DNA of 24,975 nt from Candidatus Woesearchaeota archaeon (GTDB lineage Archaea > Nanobdellota > Nanobdellia > Woesearchaeales > JAHWIC01), in contig JAHWIC010000022.1 of the NCBI GenBank assembly GCA_019322805.1, positions 1 to 24,975 on the forward strand. The letters run 5' to 3'. The first letter of the stretch is position 1. Each line of letters begins with the position of its first letter. This document shows, in pieces, positions 14,039-20,965 of this stretch. The position numbers and the translations under genes were made by a program. The notes beneath the pieces are model-generated. The model ran no database searches and was not told where the DNA came from. It was given only the letters and a program-made list of their open reading frames with translations.

Positions 14039-14527
14039 TCAATTAATCATCCATATGGAGAAATTCAAAACAGCTGCAAAACTTACCCATAGGATATATG
14101 GAAAAAGAAGATATCCAGCTATTCTGGAGATCCTTAAGAAATAAATGATTGTAAGCAGAATAGCAGTCCAAAGCATTATTATCTCAATAAATGAAAAGAA
14201 TAGGAAGTGCAGACCAAAGAAAAACAAAGACCATAAAGCATTCAGAACAAGCTGAATTCCAAAGAAAGTCAGGGCAGTCTTTACTCCTTTAGTCTTTATT
14301 CCGGCATTCCAGACCAGAAACAATGAGATTCCCATAAGCAGATAGAGAACAGTCCAGACAGGAGCAAAAACCCAGTCAGGCGGATTAAAGGCAGGCTTCT
14401 GGAGTGTAACATACCAGGTTGACACAGAACCTGAGGTGAATATTGAGCCAATTAAGCCTGCTGACTGGCAGATCAAAACAGCAATTATTAGTTTAACTAA
14501 ACTTCTCACATCAAATCTTTTTTTCAT
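14039..14527 (-). CDS. tspO: TspO/MBR family membrane protein
   Basis: 162 aa, five predicted membrane helices, the length and pattern of TspO (tryptophan-rich sensory protein / mitochondrial benzodiazepine receptor family). Recognisable motifs: GSVSTWYVTLQKPAFNPPDW (loop 1, with the conserved W-Y and PP-W), VFAPVWTVLYLLMGISLFLVW (helix 2), LVLNALWSLFFFGLH (helix 3, N-x-x-W-S). TspO proteins bind porphyrins and other tetrapyrroles and have been linked to stress responses. A TATA box (GATTTATATAG, about 14553-14563) is ~30 nt before the start. No heme genes nearby. Flanked on both sides by copies of the GGGGG...CCCCC repeat. Confidence 0.9.
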   Translation of the reverse strand: MKKRFDVRSLVKLIIAVLICQSAGLIGSIFTSGSVSTWYVTLQKPAFNPPDWVFAPVWTVLYLLMGISLFLVWNAGIKTKGVKTALTFFGIQLVLNALWSLFFFGLHFLFFSFIEIIMLWTAILLTIIYFLRISRIAGYLLFPYILWVSFAAVLNFSIWMIN

Positions 14528-14576
14528 TTAATATTTAACTCTGGAAATTAACTATATAAATCTTGTTAATTCACAA

Positions 14577-14640
14577 GGGGTGGGGAACGTTACTAAGGAA
14601 TAAACAAATGACATAAACCATTTCCCCTAATTATTTTCCA
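14577..14640 (+). repeat. GGGGG...CCCCC dispersed repeat, copy B
   Basis: Begins GGGGTGGGGAACGTTAC, ends CATTTCCCCTAATTATTTT. Sits between the divergent promoters of tspO and the 14705 nuclease gene. Confidence 0.75.
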
Positions 14641-14704
14641 ACTATTGATATTTTTTTATTGATTTTTCAATAAGTTTATAAACAATCCAATCAAAAACTA
14701 AAGC

Positions 14705-15373
14705 ATGACATACAAACTCAGCCCATCATCATTATCCTTACTAAAAGAATGCCCCAGATGCTTCTGGCTTCATCATAATAAAAAAATCAGAAGACCAGCA
14801 GCAATATTCCCATCCTTACCGTCAGGAATGGACAGAATCCTAAAAGATCATTTCGATTCTTTCATGGAGCATCATTCTTTGCCTCCGGAACTAAGTGAAC
14901 TAAAGGATGTAAAGCTTTTTGATGATAAAGAGCTGTTGAAAACATGGAGAACAAACCTGAAAGGAATACAATGGACAGACAAGAAAGGAAACCTGTTCAG
15001 GGGAGCAGTTGACAATATCTTGGTAAAAGAAAACAGGCTAATTGTTTTGGACTACAAAACAAGAGGCTTCCCGTTAAAAGAAGACACAGCAGAACATTAC
15101 AGGGATCAGCTAGACATCTATAATTACCTATTAAGAAAAAACAACTACAAAACAGAAGATTATGCTTATTTATTATTCTACCATCCAGAGAAGGTAAATG
15201 AAAAAGGCAATGTGCTCTTCAACACTGACTTAATAAAGATGAATATTAACATAAAAAACGCAGAAAATATCCTGAAGAAAGCAATTAAAACATTGGAAGG
15301 TGAAATGCCAAAGCCAGGAAAAGAGTGCCAGTACTGCAGATGGGTTGAGACCTGCAATTGCGAGATAAGCTAG
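14705..15373 (+). CDS. Cas4/RecB-like PD-(D/E)XK nuclease with Fe-S-type cysteines
   Basis: 222 aa. N-terminal CPRCFW (C16, C19) after LSPSSLSLLKE, the usual start of RecB/Cas4-like domains; core motifs GAVD (D103), LDYK (D116, K118) and QLDIYNYL (Q135, Y139); C-terminal cluster CQYCRWVETCNC (C208, C211, C217, C219). The split cysteines fit a 4Fe-4S cluster as in Cas4 and AddB-type nucleases. Predicted activity: DNA exonuclease or end processing. No cas1, cas2 or CRISPR repeats occur in the window, so it may be a stand-alone housekeeping nuclease. A TATA-like GTTTATAAAC lies ~30 nt before the ATG. Compare the second PD-(D/E)XK protein at 3899-4933. Confidence 0.85.
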   Translation: MTYKLSPSSLSLLKECPRCFWLHHNKKIRRPAAIFPSLPSGMDRILKDHFDSFMEHHSLPPELSELKDVKLFDDKELLKTWRTNLKGIQWTDKKGNLFRGAVDNILVKENRLIVLDYKTRGFPLKEDTAEHYRDQLDIYNYLLRKNNYKTEDYAYLLFYHPEKVNEKGNVLFNTDLIKMNINIKNAENILKKAIKTLEGEMPKPGKECQYCRWVETCNCEIS

Positions 15374-15415
15374 AATTCTGCAAATACGCTAAACAACTTT
15401 AAGTATCATGCTTGA

Positions 15416-15895
15416 TTACCTCAACACAACCCTGCATGTTCCGCCTGCAGAAGGTTCCAGGACTTTTATGTATATTCCGTTGACGGTCCTTTCTGTCCCG
15501 TTTGTGATCAGTATACCCTCGCTGTTAACCCTTAATGTGCAGTAGGTTTCCTTTTGGTTTACATAAGTCAGAACAATATCATTGCCCCTGTGCTGGATGG
15601 CAGAACCTATCCTAAGGACTGTTCCAGGCTTTTCTTCCTTTACCTCAACAGCAGGCTCTTCTTGTTTAATCTCCGGCTCTTCTTTTTCCTCTGGCTCTTC
15701 TTCATGCTGCATCATAGACGCTAAGCTCTTAACACTGCTGACAACACTGCCAGAGATTGATTTTGGAATGTCTGGCCTGAAAAAGAGCAAAAAGCCAAAG
15801 ACGAGCAGTACAACTATAACTTTGCTCATCATCCTTATCCTTCTGCTTCTTTCTATCCTCTCTATTTCTTCTATGTCCGATGTCATTGAATCCAT
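15416..15895 (-). CDS. Single-pass membrane protein with acidic stalk
   Basis: 159 aa from ATG 15893-15895. An N-terminal cytoplasmic part rich in Glu/Arg (IEEIERIERSRRIRMMSK), one membrane helix VIVVLLVFGFLLFF, then a serine-rich and a long Glu/Lys stalk (EEEPEEKEEPEIKQEE) and a C-terminal beta domain with two Cys (YCTLRV, TCRVVL) that could form a disulfide. Function unknown. The open frame begins with an upstream TTG, but a TATA box (ACTTAAATA, 15911-15919) sits close to it. The ATG at 15884-15886 is also possible and would be better spaced from the TATA box (~29 nt). It converges with the nuclease gene at 14705. Confidence 0.6.
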   Translation of the reverse strand: MDSMTSDIEEIERIERSRRIRMMSKVIVVLLVFGFLLFFRPDIPKSISGSVVSSVKSLASMMQHEEEPEEKEEPEIKQEEPAVEVKEEKPGTVLRIGSAIQHRGNDIVLTYVNQKETYCTLRVNSEGILITNGTERTVNGIYIKVLEPSAGGTCRVVLR

Positions 15896-15971
15896 GTTAA
15901 GATTCAAATCTATTTAAGTTTTTAGTTCCTATAAGAATTACTAAACTATAAATGGGTCAAATTGAAAACTA

Positions 15972-17264
15972 TTATCTTGATACTGGCTCTAGATCAAATG
16001 GCAGCCCTAGTTCAGACGCAATCTGTTTTAATGTTTCTATTCGGCTGTCTGGTATAGGAATTCCATGCCTTAGGCAAGCTTCTTTTGATTCATGCTCCTT
16101 TTGGCCAGGCAGGAACATTAATTTGTTGCCGCATCCAATAGTTGTATCAACAGACTCTTTAAGGCGCTTTTTAGCTTCCTGCAGTGGGGCATACGCATCT
16201 ATGGCATATGCTTCTATGGTTTGGGAAACCCTCTCTTTTGTTGTTGGTCTGCCGTCTTCTAATTTCCGAATCAGTTCAGCAGCTCCGCCGCCGATTACAT
16301 TATGCAGGTCTATTAACATGTTAAGTCCAAATCCTTTGTAGCCGAAGATTGTTCCTCCTAATGGAGCTATCCAGAACTGCTCCATGAAAACCCCGTCAAA
16401 GGCAAAAGGAAAGTTTATGTCCTCTCCATGCGGCCCTTTTAACAAGCCGCTTTGAACAGCATCTAAACCATGTACTTCTTCATAACCAAGCTCTGCAAGC
16501 TTACCACTTAATTCCTCCTGGCTTTGGCTTCGGGCTAATGAGTAATGAACCTCAGAAAGCCTTCTCCTTTTTTCTCCAACCCCTATATAGTAAACACCAT
16601 CCTCTTTGGTTATGCCTAAGACACTTGCATTGTGCCTGCTGACGCCAATTGCCGGGCTGACAGCTCTCTGGGTAGCAGCCATATCTATTGTGGCTATCCC
16701 TCCTTCATATGGTATGGACCATGCTATTGGGTTTGTACCGAATCTTTTCTTTACACCTTCATATCTTGCTGCATCCTCACCAGCAGTTTCTTGAGGCTCA
16801 ATAAATGGTTTAGTCCATTGCGGGGAAGTGCATGTTACTCTAGCAGCAAGATCATACTCTGCTATCATCTCTGAGTATATCCCGCAGTCGCCAAAGTGGG
16901 TAGAATTCCGGATATACGCGCTTGCTGTGCCGTATTGTTTTGCAGTTACAATAACCTTAGGAAGGATTTCTAAAGCAACATAATGGCCTAAGGTTCCATT
17001 GGCATCTACTGAAATAATCGTAGGATACTTTGGTTCATCTATAGAATAATCTGCAATCACTGTTTTCCCGTCATTAAACTTTTCCAGAATATCATCTAAA
17101 CCGCTTCCTCCTGCAATTCCATGAGCAGAGTCTCCCCTCATGTCAGCTTCTACTAGGACCCTTGATGTTGCATAGGCCTGCTCCCTTGGAAAGCCTACAT
17201 TGGTCAAAACAGCTGTTCCAAATTCAATCAGGTCTTCTGCCTTGTATCTTCCTTCTGTTTGCAT
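15972..17264 (-). CDS. Ldh_2-family malate/L-lactate/ureidoglycolate-type dehydrogenase
   Basis: 430 aa. Motifs of the Ldh_2 family (ComC/AllD/YlbC-like NAD(P)-dependent dehydrogenases, not the Rossmann type): ADMRGDSAHGI (H48), YIRNSTHFGDCGIYSEMI (catalytic His123), RFGTNPIAWSIP (175-185) and IDMAATQRAVSP. The family reduces or oxidises 2-hydroxy acids such as malate, lactate, sulfolactate or ureidoglycolate; the substrate cannot be read from sequence. At 430 residues it is longer than the usual 330-360, the excess lying mainly after residue 200 (GVGEKRRRLSEVHYSLARSQ and on). GAGGCGAT lies 5-6 nt before the ATG, with a TATA-like CATATAATATC further up. Single-gene unit. Confidence 0.8.
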   Translation of the reverse strand: MQTEGRYKAEDLIEFGTAVLTNVGFPREQAYATSRVLVEADMRGDSAHGIAGGSGLDDILEKFNDGKTVIADYSIDEPKYPTIISVDANGTLGHYVALEILPKVIVTAKQYGTASAYIRNSTHFGDCGIYSEMIAEYDLAARVTCTSPQWTKPFIEPQETAGEDAARYEGVKKRFGTNPIAWSIPYEGGIATIDMAATQRAVSPAIGVSRHNASVLGITKEDGVYYIGVGEKRRRLSEVHYSLARSQSQEELSGKLAELGYEEVHGLDAVQSGLLKGPHGEDINFPFAFDGVFMEQFWIAPLGGTIFGYKGFGLNMLIDLHNVIGGGAAELIRKLEDGRPTTKERVSQTIEAYAIDAYAPLQEAKKRLKESVDTTIGCGNKLMFLPGQKEHESKEACLRHGIPIPDSRIETLKQIASELGLPFDLEPVSR

Positions 17265-17454
17265 AACTATCGCCTCGATAGGATATTATATGGTTTTGTT
17301 CGATTTAAGTCTTGTTGAAATTAATCGGAAATTATCCGGAAATCTAGGGGATGGTTTAAATAAAACCAGCCAAACAACATCAGAAAGAACTGCGTGGAGA
17401 ATGTTCTAGCCAGAAATCTTCCGGATGTCAGAATAGTGGCAAACTGAATGAATC

Positions 17455-17512
17455 ACAAGGGGGTGGGGAACATAAGTAAAAGGAGAACAAAGGAGATAAA
17501 CTATTCCCCCTA
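17455..17512 (+). repeat. GGGGG...CCCCC dispersed repeat, copy C
   Basis: Begins CACAAGGGGGTGGGGAAC (the CACAA prefix is shared with copy B), ends AAACTATTCCCCCTATTG. A partial extra 3' end, AAGAATAAACTATTCCC followed by ATTAATTAT, occurs at about 17549-17577. Both lie in the 365-bp gap before the HD-domain gene; no gene seen there. Confidence 0.75.
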
Positions 17513-17629
17513 TTGATTTTTCGACTGATGAATTTTTTATTGATTTAAGAATAAACTATTCCCATTAATTATCTTTATTGATAACATCTTTCAGAAAAAT
17601 TTATATAAAATAAACTCCAAATCAAACTT

Positions 17630-18592
17630 ATGTCTTATCTGCGCGAAGTAAAGGAATTGGATCATATTGACAGGGAATACGGATTAGGAATTAAACATCT
17701 TCTGAGGAAAGAGGAATTCAGGCTGTTAGCAAGATTATGCCATAGGCACAGAAAAACAGTGATACACAGCTTCAATGTTGCAGCAGACTGCGAGTATGTA
17801 GGAAGAGCATTAGGATTGAAGGAAGAGCAGATTGAGAGATTAAAGGTAGCTGCTCTCCTGCATGATGTTGGAAAGCTGGATATGGAATTAATTGTCCTGG
17901 ATAAAGGGGTGGGCATAATAGAGCAGGAAGCAATCCTAAGGGAAAAGGGAATAGAGCCAAAAGGAAATGTGCTGGCGCAGATTACCCTAAGGGACCTGAT
18001 AGAGTACAGAAGCCGTATCAAAGGCAGATGGCCAGGCAGAACAAAAAGGGTCTCTTGGCATGAGAAGAGGAGGATGCTTAGAAGATTGGGGGATGAAGCT
18101 GATGTCACAATTTGGGAGCATATAAAAAAACACCAGTACTTCACAGAAAAAAGGCTTTTGGAAGCAGGAACAGACCCAAGGATAGTTGCGTATGCAGCAA
18201 GGCATCATCCAGAATACTTAGGAAAGAAAAAACCCCCTTTAGACATATCTATACTTTCTACAGTTGATAAGTTCAATGCCATGACACAATCAGAAGGCAA
18301 AAGGAACTATAAGAAACGGCTTGGAAGAGCAGAAGCACTGGATTTGCTGGCAGAAAAATTAAGACAGCCAAAGATGCTTGTCAAAATCTTGGCTGAAAAA
18401 TACGTGCCTATCGAAGAGAACGAATTATTAAGCATCCATGGTGAAATGCTCAGAACATACAGGAAAACCTGGCTTACCAGGATACTCTCGATTTTAAGGC
18501 TGGATGTGCTCCTCGGCGGAGGGATTGTTAAAAGAAAGCCTGAAATAGAGAGGCTAAAACGAGAGCTTGAGGTTTCTTACGGAAGAGCCTGA
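17630..18592 (+). CDS. HD-GYP-like phosphohydrolase domain protein
   Basis: 320 aa. HD-domain residues: H46 in HSFNVA, LLHDVGKLD (H78-D79, G81-K82), H168 in KKHQYFTEKRLLEA, H192-H193 in ARHHPEYLG, and D213 in STVDKFNAMTQ, followed by RNYKKRLGRAEAL (225-236). The layout follows HD-GYP phosphodiesterases, but GYP itself is replaced by a Lys/Pro-rich loop (LGKKKPP), and residues ~90-160 are an insertion rich in Arg. So it is HD-GYP-like, not a proven cyclic-di-GMP enzyme; archaeal HD proteins cut various nucleotides. A TATA box (ATTTATATAAAATA, about 17598-17609) is ~25 nt upstream. A GGGGG...CCCCC repeat precedes the promoter. Confidence 0.75.
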   Translation: MSYLREVKELDHIDREYGLGIKHLLRKEEFRLLARLCHRHRKTVIHSFNVAADCEYVGRALGLKEEQIERLKVAALLHDVGKLDMELIVLDKGVGIIEQEAILREKGIEPKGNVLAQITLRDLIEYRSRIKGRWPGRTKRVSWHEKRRMLRRLGDEADVTIWEHIKKHQYFTEKRLLEAGTDPRIVAYAARHHPEYLGKKKPPLDISILSTVDKFNAMTQSEGKRNYKKRLGRAEALDLLAEKLRQPKMLVKILAEKYVPIEENELLSIHGEMLRTYRKTWLTRILSILRLDVLLGGGIVKRKPEIERLKRELEVSYGRA

Positions 18593-18602
18593 AGTTTTTC
18601 AT

Positions 18603-18869
18603 CTATATCTCCTTAACCAGCACCTGAAGCTGGCCTATTTTAGCGACAATTGGTTTTCCGCCCCAGCTGAATTCAACCTTTTTCCGTTCCTTGTCTATGT
18701 GCCTTATCTCACCTTCTACCTTTGGTTTTCTAGCCAGCCTCACTGTATCATGCATGTTTATGTTGTTTATGCTGGCTGATTTCCAGCGGCCACCTGCTGC
18801 TTTGCTCACTCTGACTCCATGCAATTCGCGAATCTTCTTTAGCAGGTAACTATCCCTGTGCAATACCAT
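18603..18869 (-). CDS. Small SH3/KOW-like basic protein, paralogue 1
   Basis: 88 aa, basic. A helical start (HRDSYLLKKIRELHGVRVSK) and a beta-barrel-like part with the core MHDTVRLARKPKVEGEIRHI, then DKERKKVEFSWGGKP. The same core is seen in its upstream neighbour (LHDWVKLKHKPHIEGQVRHI, then DRKKNRIEFSHQGTP), so the two arose by duplication. SH3/KOW-like barrels of this kind often bind RNA, ribosomes or DNA; no family name is recognised. AGGTGG lies 5 nt before the ATG, and only 12 nt separate it from the other gene, so they form an operon in which this is the second gene. It converges with the HD-domain gene (gap 10 nt). Confidence 0.6.
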   Translation of the reverse strand: MVLHRDSYLLKKIRELHGVRVSKAAGGRWKSASINNINMHDTVRLARKPKVEGEIRHIDKERKKVEFSWGGKPIVAKIGQLQVLVKEI

Positions 18870-18881
18870 CTTACCACCTTC

Positions 18882-19247
18882 TTATTCCTTCTTTTTAACA
18901 TGGCTCTTCCTGTGCCATTTTTTAACATGATGTATAGGGCAGAATACTGGAGTTCCCTGATGAGAAAACTCAATCCTGTTTTTTTTCCTGTCTATATGCC
19001 TTACCTGGCCTTCTATATGCGGTTTATGCTTCAGCTTCACCCAGTCATGAAGCTTTATATCCTCTATTTTGGCATGTTTCCAGATGCCGATAGATTTCAC
19101 TCTTATCTTCTTAAATCTCTCGTGTATCTTGCCTGCCCTTTTATACGTTAGTCTTCTAGGGTTGTGGCGTATATCTTCTCCAACAACAAAGATAAATTCT
19201 CCGCCCTTATATTTCTCATGACCTTTAGATTCTTTTCTTGCAGGCAT
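18882..19247 (-). CDS. SH3/KOW-like basic protein, paralogue 2
   Basis: 121 aa, very basic. N-terminal Lys/Gly-rich tail (PARKESKGHEKYKGGEFIF), then VKSIGIWKHAKIEDIKLHDW and VEGQ-type barrel core related to paralogue 1, then a His/Lys-rich tail (PIHHVKKWHRKSHVKKKE). The charge suggests nucleic-acid or ribosome binding; the role is inferred. First gene of the two-gene operon. A TATA box (ACTTATATATACTG, about 19268-19280) lies ~27 nt before the ATG, giving a leaderless mRNA for this gene, while the second gene has a Shine-Dalgarno site, the usual archaeal arrangement. Confidence 0.65.
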   Translation of the reverse strand: MPARKESKGHEKYKGGEFIFVVGEDIRHNPRRLTYKRAGKIHERFKKIRVKSIGIWKHAKIEDIKLHDWVKLKHKPHIEGQVRHIDRKKNRIEFSHQGTPVFCPIHHVKKWHRKSHVKKKE

Positions 19248-19316
19248 TATTAATTAATTATGAGAATCAGTATATATAAGTTTTACTGAAACGCTCCTTA
19301 AAAAACAGATTCAGAT

Positions 19317-19420
19317 GGGGGTGGTTGCCGAGGCGTAGCCGAGCGCAACTAGGAAAATTTTTAATTTTCCGTGGGGAACTACTGTAAAACATAAAGAGCA
19401 AGAATAAAGTATTCCCCCTA
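19317..19420 (+). repeat. GGGGG...CCCCC dispersed repeat, copy D, with nested hairpin module
   Basis: Starts GGGGGTGG and ends GTATTCCCCCTAATTAATT. Between GGGGGTGG and GGGGAAC a ~45-50 bp module is inserted: GTTGCCGAGGCGTAGCC, then GAGCGCAACTAG, then the hairpin GGAAAATTtttAATTTTCC. Its right half matches copy A (CTGTAAAACATAAAGA). It lies in the 311-bp gap 19248-19558, which holds no gene. Confidence 0.75.
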
Positions 19421-19558
19421 ATTAATTTTCTAATGATGGGTTATTGTTGATGATTAAAAATTATTTTTATAATGATAGTTTTTATTGACTTAGCTTCAAC
19501 TGAATTCAAACTTAAAAAAGTTTATAAACCTTACCAGACTTCTCTTTTCTGAGGTGTT

Positions 19559-19657
19559 ATGTCTTCACTATTAGTATCAGAAATAGCGTTAAAAATTGGT
19601 GTTCCTGTGGTGATGGGAATAGCCGCTGCTATGTATCTTTTTAGTAAGAATAGCTGA
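19559..19657 (+). CDS. 32-aa single-TM membrane peptide
   Basis: Frame ATG 19559 to TGA 19655-19657: MSSLLVSEIALKIGVPVVMG and on, ending AAAMYLFSKNS. A hydrophobic stretch of about 17 residues (VPVVMGIAAAMYLF) with a short Lys/Asn end predicts a single membrane helix. Support for its being real: GAGGTG ends 2 nt before the ATG, and a TATA box (AGTTTATAAACC, about 19517-19528) lies about 35 nt upstream, so it has its own promoter and ribosome site. The stop abuts the stop of the converging transglutaminase-like gene. Function unknown. Confidence 0.6.
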   Translation: MSSLLVSEIALKIGVPVVMGIAAAMYLFSKNS

Positions 19658-20317
19658 TTATTCAACATAAGCCTTCTCTTTCCCTAAGTTCTTAAACGGA
19701 ATCTCTCCAAAGCGGCAATTCCTGCAGGTTGCATCCAGATCAACCCAGTGCTCCATTGATTTATAGCTCTTTAGCGCATCTGGCAGATAAGCTTGAACAA
19801 ATACATGGCCAGGTATGAAAACTAAGCGAGTTTTAACACCAATCGCTTCTAAAAGTGTTGCTAATAGAACTGCGCTATCATCACAATCACCGCCTTGTAC
19901 AGAAAGGGACTCTTTAGCTGTCTTCACATATTCAAACTTAGTTGGATCTGAAACATAATTGAAATTATCCCTGACAAAATAATAGATTGCTTTTGCATGG
20001 CAAACCCTATTTGTAGGACAGCCCATAACTGAAACCCTGTCAGCAGTTTGTTTAATTAAAGGGTCAGTTGGATCAATTAATTCTAAGAAATCATATTTGC
20101 TGGTTACATTATGCTTTGTGGCATTTATTGAAAACTCAGGAACAACCTCATCTATTGTTGGGATATAATTAGGCGCTGGGTCAATCCTTACAGAGTAGGA
20201 AGGAACCATCCATAATACAACAATCAATAACAGAAATATTGAAAGTATCCACTTTATAGGGCCTTTCCACCATGGCTCTTCCTCAATATCCTCATGAACC
20301 TCGTGTTCTTCTTCCAT
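19658..20317 (-). CDS. Membrane-anchored transglutaminase-like protein
   Basis: 219 aa. A very acidic cytoplasmic N-terminus (MEEEHEVHEDIEEEPWW), one membrane helix (about 20-38, IKWILSIFLLLIVVLWMVP), then an outside transglutaminase-like domain with the triad GGDCDDSAVLLATLLEA (Cys145), GHVFVQAYL (His171) and WVDLDATC (Asp193 or Asp195). Such domains in archaea and bacteria are mostly cysteine peptidases or peptide ligases acting on surface proteins or walls. Extra cysteines (C100, C106, C198, C201) may form disulfides. A TATA box (ACATATAAATCC, about 20338-20350) fixes the start ~27 nt away. Substrate unknown; no sortase or pilin genes nearby. Confidence 0.8.
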   Translation of the reverse strand: MEEEHEVHEDIEEEPWWKGPIKWILSIFLLLIVVLWMVPSYSVRIDPAPNYIPTIDEVVPEFSINATKHNVTSKYDFLELIDPTDPLIKQTADRVSVMGCPTNRVCHAKAIYYFVRDNFNYVSDPTKFEYVKTAKESLSVQGGDCDDSAVLLATLLEAIGVKTRLVFIPGHVFVQAYLPDALKSYKSMEHWVDLDATCRNCRFGEIPFKNLGKEKAYVE

Positions 20318-20420
20318 GCTTAACTGTTTCCTTTATGGATTTATATGTTTTTGTCTTTTCGACTGAAAAATAAGCTTTACCAAAATCTTTATAAATTATA
20401 TAAAAACCCTGCGTTGGAAA

Positions 20421-20894
20421 ATGGGAGAAACAACACCATACAGGCCACATAACGCATATGACCCACCTAGAGAAGGAATTAGAGTAGTTCCAAAAAATAT
20501 TGCTGAAGTAACAGGTAGATTACCTGTTTTAGCTTGTTATGAATCAGTTGGAGATCCAAAACCTTTTTACTTAAGCATAGTTGAAAGCGATGTCCCTCTT
20601 TCTAATGGGATTGGTAGATTTTTTGATAGGAAAAGCGGAGCTTTTTTTCCTTATGTCAGGTTTACTAGAGAAGAGATTGAAGATCCAGGTACAATCAAAG
20701 ACGAACTTAAATTGCTATATTTGGTTTCAACCTTAGCTAGAGAAATGAAATTGGTGGACGGCAAAAAAGGTGTTTTCGAGGGTTTAGACAAAGATAAACT
20801 AGCAAAGGCAGTAAGTGACAGGAATATAACTATTGTAGATTTGGTTAAGTGGGAAGAGGATAAACCTGTGGAGATTAGAGATACTTGGGAATAG
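20421..20894 (+). CDS. Uncharacterised soluble protein
   Basis: 157 aa. N-terminal Pro-rich stretch (TTPYRPHNAYDPPREGIRVV), a beta-rich centre (VLACYESVGDPKPFYLSIVE; GRFFDRKSGAFFPYVRF) and a helical end (IKDELKLLYLVSTLAREMKL; LDKDKLAKAVSDR). No signal peptide, membrane segment, Cys motif or nucleotide-binding motif. I do not recognise it. TATA-like TTTATAAATTATATAAAA occurs 20-35 nt before the ATG, consistent with a leaderless mRNA. It precedes dxs on the same strand by 71 bp, but dxs has its own TATA box, so shared expression is unproven. Confidence 0.6.
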   Translation: MGETTPYRPHNAYDPPREGIRVVPKNIAEVTGRLPVLACYESVGDPKPFYLSIVESDVPLSNGIGRFFDRKSGAFFPYVRFTREEIEDPGTIKDELKLLYLVSTLAREMKLVDGKKGVFEGLDKDKLAKAVSDRNITIVDLVKWEEDKPVEIRDTWE

Positions 20895-20965
20895 ATTTCT
20901 TTTTTATCCCAAAATTTAAACAACCTTTATAAACACTAGTTCTTAACTATTCCCGGGGGTAATAG

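Noticed and set aside
13963..19420. CRISPR array
   Set aside because: The GGGGG...CCCCC copies are spaced by whole genes, not by uniform spacers, and no cas1/cas2 is seen.
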